Positions 1 through 8,697 of a stretch of 64,000 bases of DNA are shown in pieces (within the stretch, counting starts at the first letter, position 1; the number at the start of each line of letters is the position of its first letter). Under the pieces are notes generated by a model. The model did not search any database and was not told the origin of the DNA. It worked only from the letters and a program-made list of their open reading frames with translations. The stretch is from Maribrevibacterium harenarium (GTDB lineage: Bacteria > Pseudomonadota > Gammaproteobacteria > Pseudomonadales > Marinomonadaceae). Position numbers and translations under genes: made by a program. Location of the stretch: the NCBI RefSeq assembly GCF_006385675.1, contig NZ_VFRR01000004.1:1-64000 (forward strand). The letters are read 5' to 3'.

Positions 1-75
1 TTGATAGGTTGGGTGTGTAAGTGCTGTGAGGCATTGAGCTAACCAATACTAATTGCTCGTGAGGCTTGACCATAT
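1..75 (+). rRNA. 23S ribosomal RNA, 3' end (partial)
   Basis: The first 75 bases match the conserved 3' terminus of bacterial 23S rRNA: the GATAGGTTGGGTGTGTAAG segment, then TTGAGCTAACCAATACTAAT and GTGAGGCTTGACC at the end. The gene enters from outside the left edge. Its exact 3' end is estimated by comparison with remembered E. coli 23S sequence. No tRNA lies between it and the 5S gene. Confidence 0.93.
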
Positions 76-239
76 AACACCAAAGTGGTTTTAAGCTACA
101 ACAAATTTACGATACAAAGAGATAAACCAACGGTTTGAGACTTGGTTGTCACTATTTCAAAAGTCATTGTTAAAGACATCCACTGCACAGCAGTGAATGA
201 GCACAAGTAAACAGAATTTGCGCACCGCGCATACCAGTT

Positions 240-357
240 TGCTTGACGATCATAGAGGCGTTGAACCACCTGATCCCATCCCGAACTCAGAAGTGAAAAG
301 CGCCATCGCCGATGGTAGTGTGGGAGATCCCATGTGAGAGTAGGTCGTCGTCAAGCT
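240..357 (+). rRNA. 5S ribosomal RNA
   Basis: The segment carries the conserved 5S core (ATCCCGAACTCAGAAGTGAA, then CGCCGATGGTAGTGTGGG and GAGAGTAGG). The ends TGCTTGACG and CGTCAAGC pair to form helix I, which fixes the boundaries to within one or two bases. Length is about 118 nt, usual for gammaproteobacteria. It is the last gene of the rRNA operon and is followed directly by a strong terminator. Confidence 0.96.
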
Positions 358-368
358 TCAAACACAGA

Positions 369-399
369 AGCCCTGATCGGAAACGGTCAGGGCTTTTTT
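369..399 (+). terminator. rRNA operon intrinsic terminator
   Basis: An 11-bp stem (AGCCCTGATCG against CGGTCAGGGCT, one T-G wobble) closes a GAAA-type loop and is followed by a run of six T. It lies about 12 bases after the 5S gene, so it ends the rRNA operon. Confidence 0.92.
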
Positions 400-419
400 G
401 TGCCTGCTGAAAAGCGAAA

Positions 420-720
420 TAGCAAAAGGGTCAGACCCCCAGAATAACGGTGGTTGAGCTGGAAGCTGATGTCTAGGGGAGCTGACCCTGATATGGGTTG
501 ATCCCCGTCACTCGCCATCAGGCTACTGTTCCTGGCTCCACAAGCAAGCTTGTAAGGTCGCTGCGGAACAGTGCCTGATGTCTCGCTCTTAATGGGAGTT
601 CGGTTCCCGAACGACAACATAATAAACAGCTTCAGCCTCCAGACAAAACTATGGTGGGGTGGAAAGCTGCGGTAATGAGGAGCACCTAGGTACATCCTAA
701 TCCTTAGGAACAGTAGTCAG
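420..720. other. Structured non-coding stretch after the rRNA operon
   Basis: This 350-base gap (400-752) has no convincing gene; the open frame across it (387-695, minus strand) has no family-like features. It holds three stem-loops: GGGTC/GACCC at about 428-438; a hairpin at 476-506 (GGGGA/TCCCC outside, GACCC/GGGTT inside); and a long one at 516-580 in which CATCAGGC-TA-CTGTTCC pairs with GGAACAG-T-GCCTGATG, with an inner ACAAG/CTTGT hairpin. In addition CTACTGTTCCT (523-533) recurs as its exact reverse complement AGGAACAGTAG (706-716). Possible readings are a non-coding insertion-sequence end (IS110-like elements carry structured ends), an unknown RNA, or decayed DNA. Identity is unresolved. 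Confidence 0.4.
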
Positions 721-752
721 AGTAACGTACCAGAGTGTTCGATGTTCACCCC

Positions 753-2579
753 TCACATGTATCCTTTAGCTTGTTGATTAAATAACTCAGCATATTGTTT
801 ACCTGCTTTCAGCAAATCTTCATGGGTGCCATGCTCAATAATTTCACCTTGATTCATAACGATGATTTGGCTAGCAAGTCGCACTGTAGAGAAACGGTGA
901 GAAATCAGGATGATCATTTTGTCGCGGCTGTACTCGTGGAATTGGTTGAATATATCCGCTTCTGCTTTTGCGTCCATCGCTGCTGTGGGTTCATCTAGCA
1001 CAAGAATGTCAGCTTTAGTTCTCATAAAGGCTCTAGATAGCGCTATTTTCTGCCACTGGCCTCCTGACAATTCTTGACCATTTTTAAACCAACGTCCTAA
1101 TTGAGTGTGGTAGCCATCACTGAGCCGATCTATAAAATCAGTCGCTTTACCTTTCTCTGCGGAAGATCGCCAACGCTCTTTATTGTCGATTTCATCATTG
1201 TCGCCAACCCCTATGTTTTCACCGACCGTGAATTGGTAGCGGACAAAATCCTGAAAGATCACTCCGATTCGCTTTAGGAGTGCTTCTTCTTGCCAGTCAT
1301 AGAGCGCAGTGCCATCTAAATAGATAACCCCATCAGTGGGTTCGTAGAGGCGGGTCAGCAGCTTTATCAAAGTAGTTTTGCCGGAGCCATTTTCTCCGAC
1401 TATGGCGAGGCTCTCGCTTGGCTTGATACGGAGTGAGACATTATTCAGTGCAGGGCGTTTAGCTCCGGGGTAAGTGAAAGATACATTTTTAAAATAAATT
1501 CCCTCTCCTGGTGCTATACCGGCAGTGCGAGTCCCTCTTAAAGATGAAGTCGGTTGATTGAGGTAATCATACAAGTTAGAGAGGTATAGGTTGTCTTCGT
1601 ACATGCCGCTAATGGACGTTAGTGAAGTTGTAACAGCTGTTTGCCCTTGTTTAAAGAGCAGCAGATACATAGTCATTTGGCCCAAGGTGACGTGTCCTTG
1701 AATAGTGTCGAACACGATCCAAATATAGGCACTGTAGAGAATGCCCGTACTGATAATGCCAAGTAAAAAACCCCACCATTCACGGCGTAGTATTAGTTTT
1801 CGATTCTCTCGGAATAGCTTTTGATGAATGGCACGATATCGCTCCAGTAAAGATCGACCAAGTTGGAAGAGTCTGATTTCCTTTATGTTGTCTTCCCGTG
1901 CGATTAGGGTTTCTAGGTAGGCTTGCTGTCGCACTTCAGGTGAACGCCATCGAAACAACAGAAAAGCGTCATTAGAAAATTTCGCTTCAGCGATGAACCC
2001 TGGTAAGGCACCGAATACTAAGAATATCAATGCCCACGGAGAAAACTGCCATAACAATACCGCGAAAGAGCTAAGCGTTATGCCATGCTGTAACAGTGAG
2101 AGGGTTTTATTGACAAGCGCTAAGGGGCGTGTGGAGGCTTCGCGGCGGGCTTGGGTTAACTTATCGTAAAGTTCGGAATCTTCAAATTGAGCCAGGCTCA
2201 GATCTTGGGCTTTCTGCAAGATCATGACATTTACTTTCTGTCCTAACTGAGCTCGAAGTAGTGCCTGCATTGCGCCAGAGGCTCTCTGGCTGGCGCTAAA
2301 TGCCAAAACCAGTATTCCTTCCAAGATAACATAGCGTAGTGCCAGCCAGCTTTCTGTGGGCTGAGTTTGGGATGTTAACGTCACGACACTGTCCACCAAC
2401 AGTTGGCCGACATAAGCCATAAGAGCTGGAAGTATGCCTATGAATAAAGTTGCTATTGCTAGGCCGACTGTTAGACGGGGTGACGTCTGCCAGACAAGAC
2501 CGATAGCACGTTTGGTATAACGAAATACCCCCAACATGTGTTTGTCGATCTTTGGGGTGTCCGGTGCAGTGCTACGCAT
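753..2579 (-). CDS. ABC transporter, fused permease/ATPase (exporter type)
   Basis: A half-size type IV ABC exporter of 608 residues. The N-terminal half (about residues 20-330) is a six-helix transmembrane domain; the C-terminal half is an ATPase. The ATPase has Walker A GENGSGKTT near residue 395, signature LSGGQ near 505, Walker B ILVLDEPTAAMD near 526 and the H-loop SHRFST near 560. It probably works as a homodimer in the inner membrane exporting a lipid, peptide or drug; the substrate cannot be told from sequence. The signature LSGGQWQKIALSRAF resembles the peptide/bacteriocin-exporter-like group more than MsbA, which is encoded separately at 31.5 kb. It is divergent from cobB with 92 bases between start codons. 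Confidence 0.85.
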   Translation of the reverse strand: MRSTAPDTPKIDKHMLGVFRYTKRAIGLVWQTSPRLTVGLAIATLFIGILPALMAYVGQLLVDSVVTLTSQTQPTESWLALRYVILEGILVLAFSASQRASGAMQALLRAQLGQKVNVMILQKAQDLSLAQFEDSELYDKLTQARREASTRPLALVNKTLSLLQHGITLSSFAVLLWQFSPWALIFLVFGALPGFIAEAKFSNDAFLLFRWRSPEVRQQAYLETLIAREDNIKEIRLFQLGRSLLERYRAIHQKLFRENRKLILRREWWGFLLGIISTGILYSAYIWIVFDTIQGHVTLGQMTMYLLLFKQGQTAVTTSLTSISGMYEDNLYLSNLYDYLNQPTSSLRGTRTAGIAPGEGIYFKNVSFTYPGAKRPALNNVSLRIKPSESLAIVGENGSGKTTLIKLLTRLYEPTDGVIYLDGTALYDWQEEALLKRIGVIFQDFVRYQFTVGENIGVGDNDEIDNKERWRSSAEKGKATDFIDRLSDGYHTQLGRWFKNGQELSGGQWQKIALSRAFMRTKADILVLDEPTAAMDAKAEADIFNQFHEYSRDKMIILISHRFSTVRLASQIIVMNQGEIIEHGTHEDLLKAGKQYAELFNQQAKGYM

Positions 2580-2671
2580 TGGGCATCCTTAAATGGGATA
2601 TTGTATTAGAAAGCACGATACAGTGTGACTGTGTTAGCATGCGACGAAACCATTTTAACAAAGATATTATT

Positions 2672-3991
2672 ATGAGTAGTGATCAAGTGTTGTGTCCGGC
2701 GTTGTTTTTAGCGGCCCCTGCGTCAGGACAGGGTAAAACAACAATAACGGCGGTTTTAGCGCGCTATTTTTGTAGTCAGGGTAAGCGGGTAACAGTCTTT
2801 AAAACCGGTCCAGACTATTTGGATCCGCAGATACTGGCACAGGCGTCGGGGCGCCCAGTGGAGCAACTGGATATATGGATGGCAGGAGAACATTACTGCC
2901 GCCAGCGTCTTTATGAAGCGGCATTGTGTTCGGACTTGATCCTGGTTGAAGGGGTAATGGGCATGTTTGACGGCACTCCCTCCTCTGCGGACTTAGCGGC
3001 TTTGTTTGGTATTCCCATTGCTATTGTTATGGATGTTGGAGGAATGGCACAAACTGCCGCTGCTTTAGTGCATGGTATGGCCACTTTCCGTGAAGACATC
3101 AAGATTGCAGGACTCATTGCTAACCGCTGTGGCAGCGATTACCACGCGAGTTTAATTGCTGATGCTTTGCCTTCAGATATCCCATTGCTAGCTGCTTTAT
3201 CTCGGGAGGAGAGGGTTCGATTACCGGAAAGGCATCTTGGCTTGGTACAAGCTGCCGAGATGAGAGATGAGTTAGAAGAAAAGTTAGTTGAGAGTTTAAC
3301 TTGGTTACATCAACCTCGTAACGCGCCTTTGCTGACATTGCCTGAGCCTGTGCTATTTCGGGCTGACCTAAAGGGGCAAATAAAAGTAGGGCAACATTTG
3401 AGTGGTAAGACGATAGCCATTGCCCGAGATGAAGCGTTTAGTTTTGCCTATGCGGCTAATATCCTGTTGTTACAGCAATTGGGGGCGACGATAGAGTACT
3501 TTTCCCCGTTGCGAGATAGTCAGTTACCGCAATCTGTGGACGCACTGTGGTTGCCTGGCGGTTATCCAGAACTACATGCCGATGAACTAGCCAAAAATCA
3601 GTCCATGAAAAAGGAAATCTTGGCATTTTATTTGTCTGAGAAGCCGATTTTAGCGGAGTGTGGCGGTATGATGTATTGCCTTGATCACTTGCATACCCTC
3701 GATGGCATTTCCTACGAGATGCTAGGGTTAATCAGTGGCGAGGGGATAATGCGCGACAAGGGGGGGTGCCAAGGCATGCAAACAGCTATGCTACCGGAAG
3801 GAGTAGTGAGGGCTCACTCTCACCATCGGTCCATGACTCAGGGTACTCCCGACCCTATTGCCTATGGCAAACGTCAGCGTCACTCAGCCCCTGGAGAAGA
3901 GATCTTTCGCTGCAAAGGGTTAACCGCTACTTATCTACATCTCTTTTTTCCATCTAACCCCGAGGCTATAGCGGCTATCTTCTCCAAGTAA
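2672..3991 (+). CDS. cobB: Cobyrinate a,c-diamide synthase (CobB/CbiA family)
   Basis: ATP- and glutamine-dependent amidation of cobyrinic acid side chains a and c in cobalamin synthesis. The protein has 439 residues. The N-terminal P-loop (APASGQGKTT, about residues 14-23) and FKTGPDYLDP are hallmarks of the family. The C-terminal class I glutamine amidotransferase domain carries LAECGGMMYC with the nucleophile Cys330, and a late HSHHRS segment. I chose the ATG at 2672 because the family starts just before the P-loop; the frame stays open upstream (ATG at 2639) without a better ribosome site. No other cobalamin gene is nearby and I saw no cobalamin riboswitch ahead of it. A paralogue acting on a related substrate cannot be excluded. 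Confidence 0.88.
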   Translation: MSSDQVLCPALFLAAPASGQGKTTITAVLARYFCSQGKRVTVFKTGPDYLDPQILAQASGRPVEQLDIWMAGEHYCRQRLYEAALCSDLILVEGVMGMFDGTPSSADLAALFGIPIAIVMDVGGMAQTAAALVHGMATFREDIKIAGLIANRCGSDYHASLIADALPSDIPLLAALSREERVRLPERHLGLVQAAEMRDELEEKLVESLTWLHQPRNAPLLTLPEPVLFRADLKGQIKVGQHLSGKTIAIARDEAFSFAYAANILLLQQLGATIEYFSPLRDSQLPQSVDALWLPGGYPELHADELAKNQSMKKEILAFYLSEKPILAECGGMMYCLDHLHTLDGISYEMLGLISGEGIMRDKGGCQGMQTAMLPEGVVRAHSHHRSMTQGTPDPIAYGKRQRHSAPGEEIFRCKGLTATYLHLFFPSNPEAIAAIFSK

Positions 3992-4009
3992 TCTACATTG
4001 AAAACAAAA

Positions 4010-4036
4010 ATGGGGTCTCTCGGAAGGGACCCCATT
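4010..4036. terminator. Bidirectional terminator between cobB and the chemoreceptor
   Basis: ATGGGGTC and GACCCCAT form a stem flanked by A-rich sequence on the left and T-rich sequence on the right. It can therefore stop transcription from both converging genes. Confidence 0.8.
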
Positions 4037-4056
4037 TGATTATGTCTTAGGCTCTA

Positions 4057-5664
4057 CTAAGCCTTAAAGCGATTAATAGTCTTGTCTAGCTCAGTTGCAA
4101 TCGCGGCAATATCTTCACTTTGTTGAAGGGTGCGATGAGCGCCCTGACCAGTTTGTTCAGACACAGCGCTGATTGCTTGGATATTATTGTTAATCTCGTT
4201 TACAACAGCCGTTTGTTCAGAGGCTGCCGCCGCGATCATAGTGTTCATTTGCTGGATAGTGGCAACACTATCGGCAATTTCCTGTAGAGCATTGCCTGCA
4301 TCGTCAGCATCGTGAGCACTTTGGTCCGCCTGTTGCTTACTGGCTTCCATCACGCTTACTGCTTTCTCCGACGCTTGAGCCAGTTGCTCGATAATACTGC
4401 GAATCTCGTCAGTCGAAACTTGTGTTCGAGTTGCCAAGCTACGTACTTCATCCGCTACAACCGCGAAGCCGCGTCCTTGCTCTCCAGCTCGAGCCGCTTC
4501 AATTGCAGCGTTCAATGCCAGCAGATTTGTTTGCTCAGCAATATCACTGATAGCTTGAGAAACATTACCGATACTTTGCGTATCCGCCGCAAGTTTACGC
4601 ACTACCTGTGTGGCTTCATCCACTTGGCGAGCTAAGGTGGTATTCGTGCGAGCAACGTGAAGTACCTTCTCTTTACCGCTATCAGCTCGCTCTTTAGCGT
4701 CACGGGCAGAATCTTCGGCGTTTGCTGTATTTCGTGCGACTTCCTCAGCAGCATTTGATAGCTCGTTGATGGATTGAGCTAATTGCTGGGTTTCACTTTG
4801 CTGTTCATCGACACCTTGGCTGGTCTCTCTCGTCACTTGAGCTAGCTGAGTGGCAGAGTTGCTTAGATTATCCATCGTACGTGTTAAGTCATGGATCGTC
4901 GGCTGGAAACGATCCAGCATGTTGTTAGTCGCCTGACCGACTAGGTAGAACTCATCTTTAGGACCAAGCTCGATTCGTGGACGTAGATCGGAGTTTTCAC
5001 CTATTTCAGTCATCGTGTCTTTGAGTCGGTTAAGGGGCTTAATTACGACCTTAAACATGATGAAAGAAATGATTGCCAAGCCGATTAAAATAGCCACCAA
5101 GTTTATAATTGAGTTGACAGCAAGCTCTTTATCTATAGCGTTGTCTCTAGACTCCATACTGAACTGAATACGCGCCGCACCGAGAATGGTTCCCTCTGGA
5201 ACTTGGTGACACATCAGACAGTTTGTACCGTGTCGGTCTGTTACCGCAGCGAATGGCTGTAACAGTGTAATGTGACGTACGCCATCAATGGTTTCCTGGA
5301 TAAGGATTTCTTCACCTGCTAGAGCGCGACGATCCAAATCATCGACAGGCTTTTCATTGTCATAACCAGGGCCGAACATTTTACTGACGGCCTCGCCACG
5401 TAGCATTCGTACCGATTCGACATCATCACGCTTTTCAATCTTTTCCCGCAATAGTTCGCGGCTGCCCATTGCTCCAGAAAACATGAGGGCATTCATACTG
5501 TCCATGTAGCCATTCGCGATGTCGATCACCTGATGCTCTGTGAGTCGCAGCAGGCGTTCTTTTTGCTGATTGGATGAATAGATATTTAAGCCGGTGATGA
5601 TGAGAACAAGGATCAGAGCCATTGGCCCCAAAATCTTCCAACGTACAGAGATGTAATGATTCAT
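4057..5664 (-). CDS. Methyl-accepting chemotaxis protein with periplasmic haem-binding CxxCH
   Basis: A 535-residue transmembrane chemoreceptor. Helix 1 spans about residues 11-30, a periplasmic domain 31-184, helix 2 185-208, HAMP about 209-262, and the rest is the cytoplasmic signalling coiled coil with the conserved hairpin tip ([17 protein letters not shown], about 371-387). The periplasmic domain contains CLMCH at 149-153, a c-type haem attachment motif, in the setting known from Tll0287-like/DUF3365 sensor domains (NCLMCHQ followed by LGAARI). It may therefore sense redox state or a gas ligand; that function is inferred. No CheB/CheR-binding pentapeptide is seen at the C-terminus. It is a single gene, convergent with cobB. 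Confidence 0.9.
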   Translation of the reverse strand: MNHYISVRWKILGPMALILVLIITGLNIYSSNQQKERLLRLTEHQVIDIANGYMDSMNALMFSGAMGSRELLREKIEKRDDVESVRMLRGEAVSKMFGPGYDNEKPVDDLDRRALAGEEILIQETIDGVRHITLLQPFAAVTDRHGTNCLMCHQVPEGTILGAARIQFSMESRDNAIDKELAVNSIINLVAILIGLAIISFIMFKVVIKPLNRLKDTMTEIGENSDLRPRIELGPKDEFYLVGQATNNMLDRFQPTIHDLTRTMDNLSNSATQLAQVTRETSQGVDEQQSETQQLAQSINELSNAAEEVARNTANAEDSARDAKERADSGKEKVLHVARTNTTLARQVDEATQVVRKLAADTQSIGNVSQAISDIAEQTNLLALNAAIEAARAGEQGRGFAVVADEVRSLATRTQVSTDEIRSIIEQLAQASEKAVSVMEASKQQADQSAHDADDAGNALQEIADSVATIQQMNTMIAAAASEQTAVVNEINNNIQAISAVSEQTGQGAHRTLQQSEDIAAIATELDKTINRFKA

Positions 5665-5890
5665 ACTTTGCCTAGATCTCGATCTAAATTTTTTGAGAAA
5701 ACTCGAAAGGTTTACGCCATCAGTATAGCAGGAGCAAGCTCATTTTTTCCTTAAAGTTTTGAAAATTGATCTGGCTCCATATAACTATGTTATTTATTGT
5801 GATTGCAAAACAGATTTGTAATGTTATGTATCTTTATGGCTTGGGAGTCGATAGCTTAATTTGACTCTGTTACAGGTGGATGAACTGGGG

Positions 5891-5910
5891 ACGCCAGCAT
5901 TTGCTGGCGT
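5891..5910. terminator. Possible hairpin terminator
   Basis: ACGCCAGC and GCTGGCGT form a perfect 8-bp stem with a four-base loop, about 30 bases beyond the stop of the minus-strand DUF4405-like gene. There is no long T run on either side, so termination is uncertain. The rest of the 5665-5938 gap shows no gene. Confidence 0.4.
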
Positions 5911-5938
5911 TTAAAATGAGGCTTTGCTTTTGCTGATC

Positions 5939-6442
5939 TTACTGAACTTGGGTGAAAATTTGTCCTAGTAAATTCATGCTTTGGCGCAAATCATTATCTG
6001 TTAGCTGGGATACTGTTTGCTGTTGTTGTACGTTGCTGTATCCAGACTGAGCGAGTTTGTCCTGTACTTGTGAAAATGATAGGTGTGCTAGTTCCGCGAC
6101 CATTGAAATGGGTTGCTCGGCAAGTGCTTTCATTGGTTGGATAAATGGCGGTTCGCTGCCGACACTAGTGTTACCAGATGGAACGATGGCGACTAAAGAA
6201 ATCACACAAAAGCCAGTAACCAAAGCTTTGCCAGTGATGGTTTTCAAATGGTGTTTTAATGGACGCCAGTTTAGGCTTATATGGGCAACCGCAATCAATA
6301 CGAGTAGCCAACCTAACCACTCATGTAGCACCTTGCCTAGTGTGGTACCAAAGTGAAAGAACATGGCAGCGCCAGTAAGACTAATCAGTAAAAATATTCC
6401 GGCTAGTGCTGGTGTAATCCATTTGCGGTGAAGAGTCATCAA
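5939..6442 (-). CDS. DUF4405-like small membrane protein
   Basis: A 167-residue protein with three probable transmembrane helices (about residues 9-30, 38-57 and 72-89), followed by a soluble tail rich in glutamine. The segment around LHEWLGWLLVLIAVAHISLNW resembles the DUF4405/cytochrome b561-like fold, in which histidines in helices can ligate haem; H39, H54 and H31 are candidates. Its job is unknown. The tail (about 105-165) has several LA/LS-Q repeats and no known domain. It stands alone with a short promoter-containing gap before the divergent tatD-like gene. Confidence 0.6.
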   Translation of the reverse strand: MMTLHRKWITPALAGIFLLISLTGAAMFFHFGTTLGKVLHEWLGWLLVLIAVAHISLNWRPLKHHLKTITGKALVTGFCVISLVAIVPSGNTSVGSEPPFIQPMKALAEQPISMVAELAHLSFSQVQDKLAQSGYSNVQQQQTVSQLTDNDLRQSMNLLGQIFTQVQ

Positions 6443-6572
6443 TTTGCTCCCTTAATTAAGTTGTCTGTTTGATTGATGTATCATCCATATTTTTATGGGC
6501 TGTGTACGTCAGATATGCGTAAAGCTATTGTGATGTTTTTGATACAGGTCGGTATTTTGCCTTGGAGGTGGT

Positions 6573-7346
6573 GTGCAATATTCTCATTGGATTGACTCCC
6601 ACTGCCATTTGGATTTCTCGGATTTTGAGCAAGATTTAGAAACGCTTATAGATGCCTGCTTTGCTGAAGGGGTAAAGGGCTTTTTAGTACCCGGAACCGA
6701 GCGTAGGACTTGGAACAAAGTAATTACCTTGTCACATCATTATGACGCTATACGATATGCCTTGGGTATTCACCCCTATTTTCTCGATAACGCCAAGGAG
6801 GAAGACTTGAGTTGTCTATCGTCCAGTATAGATGAGAGAACAGTTGCTGTCGGTGAGATAGGGTTAGATGCTTGGCAAGGTATGCCATCAATGGAGAGGC
6901 AGTTATTCTATTTTCGACATCAACTGCAGATTGCCAAGGACCATGGTTTACCAGTTATTTTGCACACCCGTAAAGCAGATGATTTGGTACTTAAAACTTT
7001 ACGAGAAGTGGACTTCAAAAACGGTGGCGTTGTTCACGCATTTAACGGCAGTTTGCAGCAGGCACAGCGGTATCTCCAGTTGGGTTTTAAGATTGGTATT
7101 GGCGGTACCATTACTTATCCACGAGCGCAAAAAGCGCGAACCGTGGCAGCAGCGTTGCCGAATGATAGTTTTGTATTGGAGACAGACTCCCCTGATATGC
7201 CGATATTGGGTTATCAAGGTCAACGAAATACGCCGCTCCAATTGTTGTGCATCGCTGACGTGTTAAGGCAATTACGGCAGCAAGAAATGAATGCTATTAT
7301 GCAGCATAGTACCCATAACCTGATTAATGTTTTACCGCGATGGTGA
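6573..7346 (+). CDS. TatD family metal-dependent hydrolase (deoxyribonuclease-like)
   Basis: A 257-residue TIM-barrel hydrolase. The metal ligands of the TatD family are all visible: HCHLD at residues 11-15, the Glu of VGEIGLDAW, the His of ILHTRKA, the His of VVHAFNGS and the Asp of LETDSPDMP. TatD proteins are magnesium-dependent 3'-5' nucleases or related phosphoesterases; the exact substrate is not known here. The start is GTG at 6573 with a good GGAGG ribosome site at 6564-6568. It is translationally coupled to the next gene by a 7-base overlap. Confidence 0.88.
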   Translation: MQYSHWIDSHCHLDFSDFEQDLETLIDACFAEGVKGFLVPGTERRTWNKVITLSHHYDAIRYALGIHPYFLDNAKEEDLSCLSSSIDERTVAVGEIGLDAWQGMPSMERQLFYFRHQLQIAKDHGLPVILHTRKADDLVLKTLREVDFKNGGVVHAFNGSLQQAQRYLQLGFKIGIGGTITYPRAQKARTVAAALPNDSFVLETDSPDMPILGYQGQRNTPLQLLCIADVLRQLRQQEMNAIMQHSTHNLINVLPRW

Positions 7347-8251
7347 GAGGCTCTTCCTTGGCTGAAATAAAAGACATAAATGCGCCGATATCGGTGTTAT
7401 TACTTGGTAGCGATACGGAACTTGGCAGAGCGTTGCAAAGTTATTACCAAAATGATTACGACTTTGCTTGGCATCTTGTTCCTGGCCACAAAGTGATCGG
7501 CCTTTTGCTAGAACTACAGAGTCAGCCAGACGCGCTTGCCGCCTATGATGCTGTGATAGATGCCTACTCACTGCGTCATATTACGCAGAATGACTATAAC
7601 GAATTCTCTCAGCATCTAGCGAGTTTGATGTCGTCAGAAAATTATCCGTTGCATTACATGTTGAGTGGAGTTCAGGTTTTTTCTGGTGATAAGGACAGCT
7701 CCTATTTGGAGACAGACGTAGCGGATGCCAAAGGCAAAATTGCTAAGACTCTGATCGAGATGGAAAACATGGTGGCTCGTGATGAGCGTCATGTGGTGTT
7801 GCGCACAGGATGGCTGTTCAGCGGTCATAGAGATGACTTTGTATGCAACACAATAGATTTAATGAAGCGAGGCGAACCACTGCTTTTCAATGATGGTTCT
7901 GTGGGGTGTCCGACGCCAGTGACAGATGTTGCACGCGTTTTGCTATCTATCGTTAAACAGCGTTATTATGGGGCACAAAATGCTGGGATCTACCATTATT
8001 GCTGCTCCGAAGAAGTGAGCTGGATTGGACTAGTCGAGGCTATATTAACCACTTCTAGTCAGTTTGAGCCGAAAGCAAATGTGGCATTAGAGCGTATTGT
8101 TGATGGCGCTGCTGCGGAAGGGGCGTTAATGGCCGGACGCAGACAATCTTTGTCTTGTAGAAAGATCTTTAATCATTTTGGTATCAAGCAGCGTTCTTGG
8201 CGTCCAGTTTTAAGAACACTGATAAAGGAATACTTCCAAGGAAAAGGTTAG
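7340..8251 (+). CDS. RmlD-like sugar-nucleotide/SDR protein, catalytic tyrosine not evident
   Basis: An extended-SDR protein of 303 residues resembling dTDP-4-dehydrorhamnose reductase (RmlD). Family-like features are a nucleotide-binding LLLGSDTELGRAL near residue 20, VFSGD near 113, the E in TLIEME, and VLRTGWLFS near 155. The active-site Tyr-x-x-x-Lys is not recognisable: the expected segment reads GKIAK, so Tyr may be Gly. It may be a divergent or non-catalytic member. ATG 7340 overlaps the tatD-like stop. A TTG at 7358 has a better ribosome site (GAGAGG, spacing 7) and could be the true start. No rhamnose genes are adjacent. Confidence 0.7.
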   Translation: MVRGSSLAEIKDINAPISVLLLGSDTELGRALQSYYQNDYDFAWHLVPGHKVIGLLLELQSQPDALAAYDAVIDAYSLRHITQNDYNEFSQHLASLMSSENYPLHYMLSGVQVFSGDKDSSYLETDVADAKGKIAKTLIEMENMVARDERHVVLRTGWLFSGHRDDFVCNTIDLMKRGEPLLFNDGSVGCPTPVTDVARVLLSIVKQRYYGAQNAGIYHYCCSEEVSWIGLVEAILTTSSQFEPKANVALERIVDGAAAEGALMAGRRQSLSCRKIFNHFGIKQRSWRPVLRTLIKEYFQGKG

Positions 8252-8697
8252 CATCCTATCGAAAACCTGATAAGAAGGGCAGGCCATTGTATCGAATTCA
8301 TAAGCGAGCAGTGTTACTCACAATTTTGTTGCAGCTGGTTTTGGGGGGAATGTGGTATACGGGGGCTCCCAAGACACTTTCTTCTAATGGGCAAGTCGCA
8401 CTAGACGGCCTTGATCTTGCTGGGGTATTGCCGTTAGCGATAGCAATTGTTGTTTACACGCTTTTTTGTGCGTGGCTGCTATCTAAGTTTCGGGGTATCA
8501 GTAGCTTTCAGGGAATGATACTAATTCTATTCAGCTGGTTTTTTATGGTGCTGCCAAACTTCGTGTTTGTGTCGGTATTGCACGACTTTGGCTCGGAAAA
8601 AGTGGGCTACTTGTTATCTTTAGGAGGAGCCTGTGCTCTGACAGCTGCAGTGATTCTGCCATTCTGGCGTAGCACACGCTCCATTTTTAAAGACTAA
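8197..8697 (+). CDS. Hypothetical four-helix membrane protein
   Basis: I do not recognise this 166-residue protein. It has a basic N-terminus followed by about four hydrophobic helices (near residues 38-53, 76-96, 103-127 and 137-155), so it is an inner-membrane protein. The longest frame begins with TTG at 8197 and overlaps the previous gene by 55 bases. A TTG at 8287 preceded by AGAAGGGCAGG is a more likely start and would give about 136 residues. It follows the RmlD-like gene in the same direction, so the two may be cotranscribed. It converges with the next gene, overlapping by four bases. Confidence 0.55.
   Translation: MASSFKNTDKGILPRKRLASYRKPDKKGRPLYRIHKRAVLLTILLQLVLGGMWYTGAPKTLSSNGQVALDGLDLAGVLPLAIAIVVYTLFCAWLLSKFRGISSFQGMILILFSWFFMVLPNFVFVSVLHDFGSEKVGYLLSLGGACALTAAVILPFWRSTRSIFKD

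Noticed and set aside
76-239. A tRNA in the 23S-5S spacer or just after the 5S
   Set aside because: No cloverleaf or TPsiC (GTTCRA) box with proper spacing is seen in either place.
387-695. A 102-codon frame on the minus strand after the rRNA operon
   Set aside because: It overlaps the terminator and the stem-loop block, has a random-looking composition with no hydrophobic or domain pattern, and lacks a clear ribosome site.
2580-2671. Cobalamin riboswitch ahead of cobB
   Set aside because: The 92-base gap is too short and lacks the conserved B12 box.
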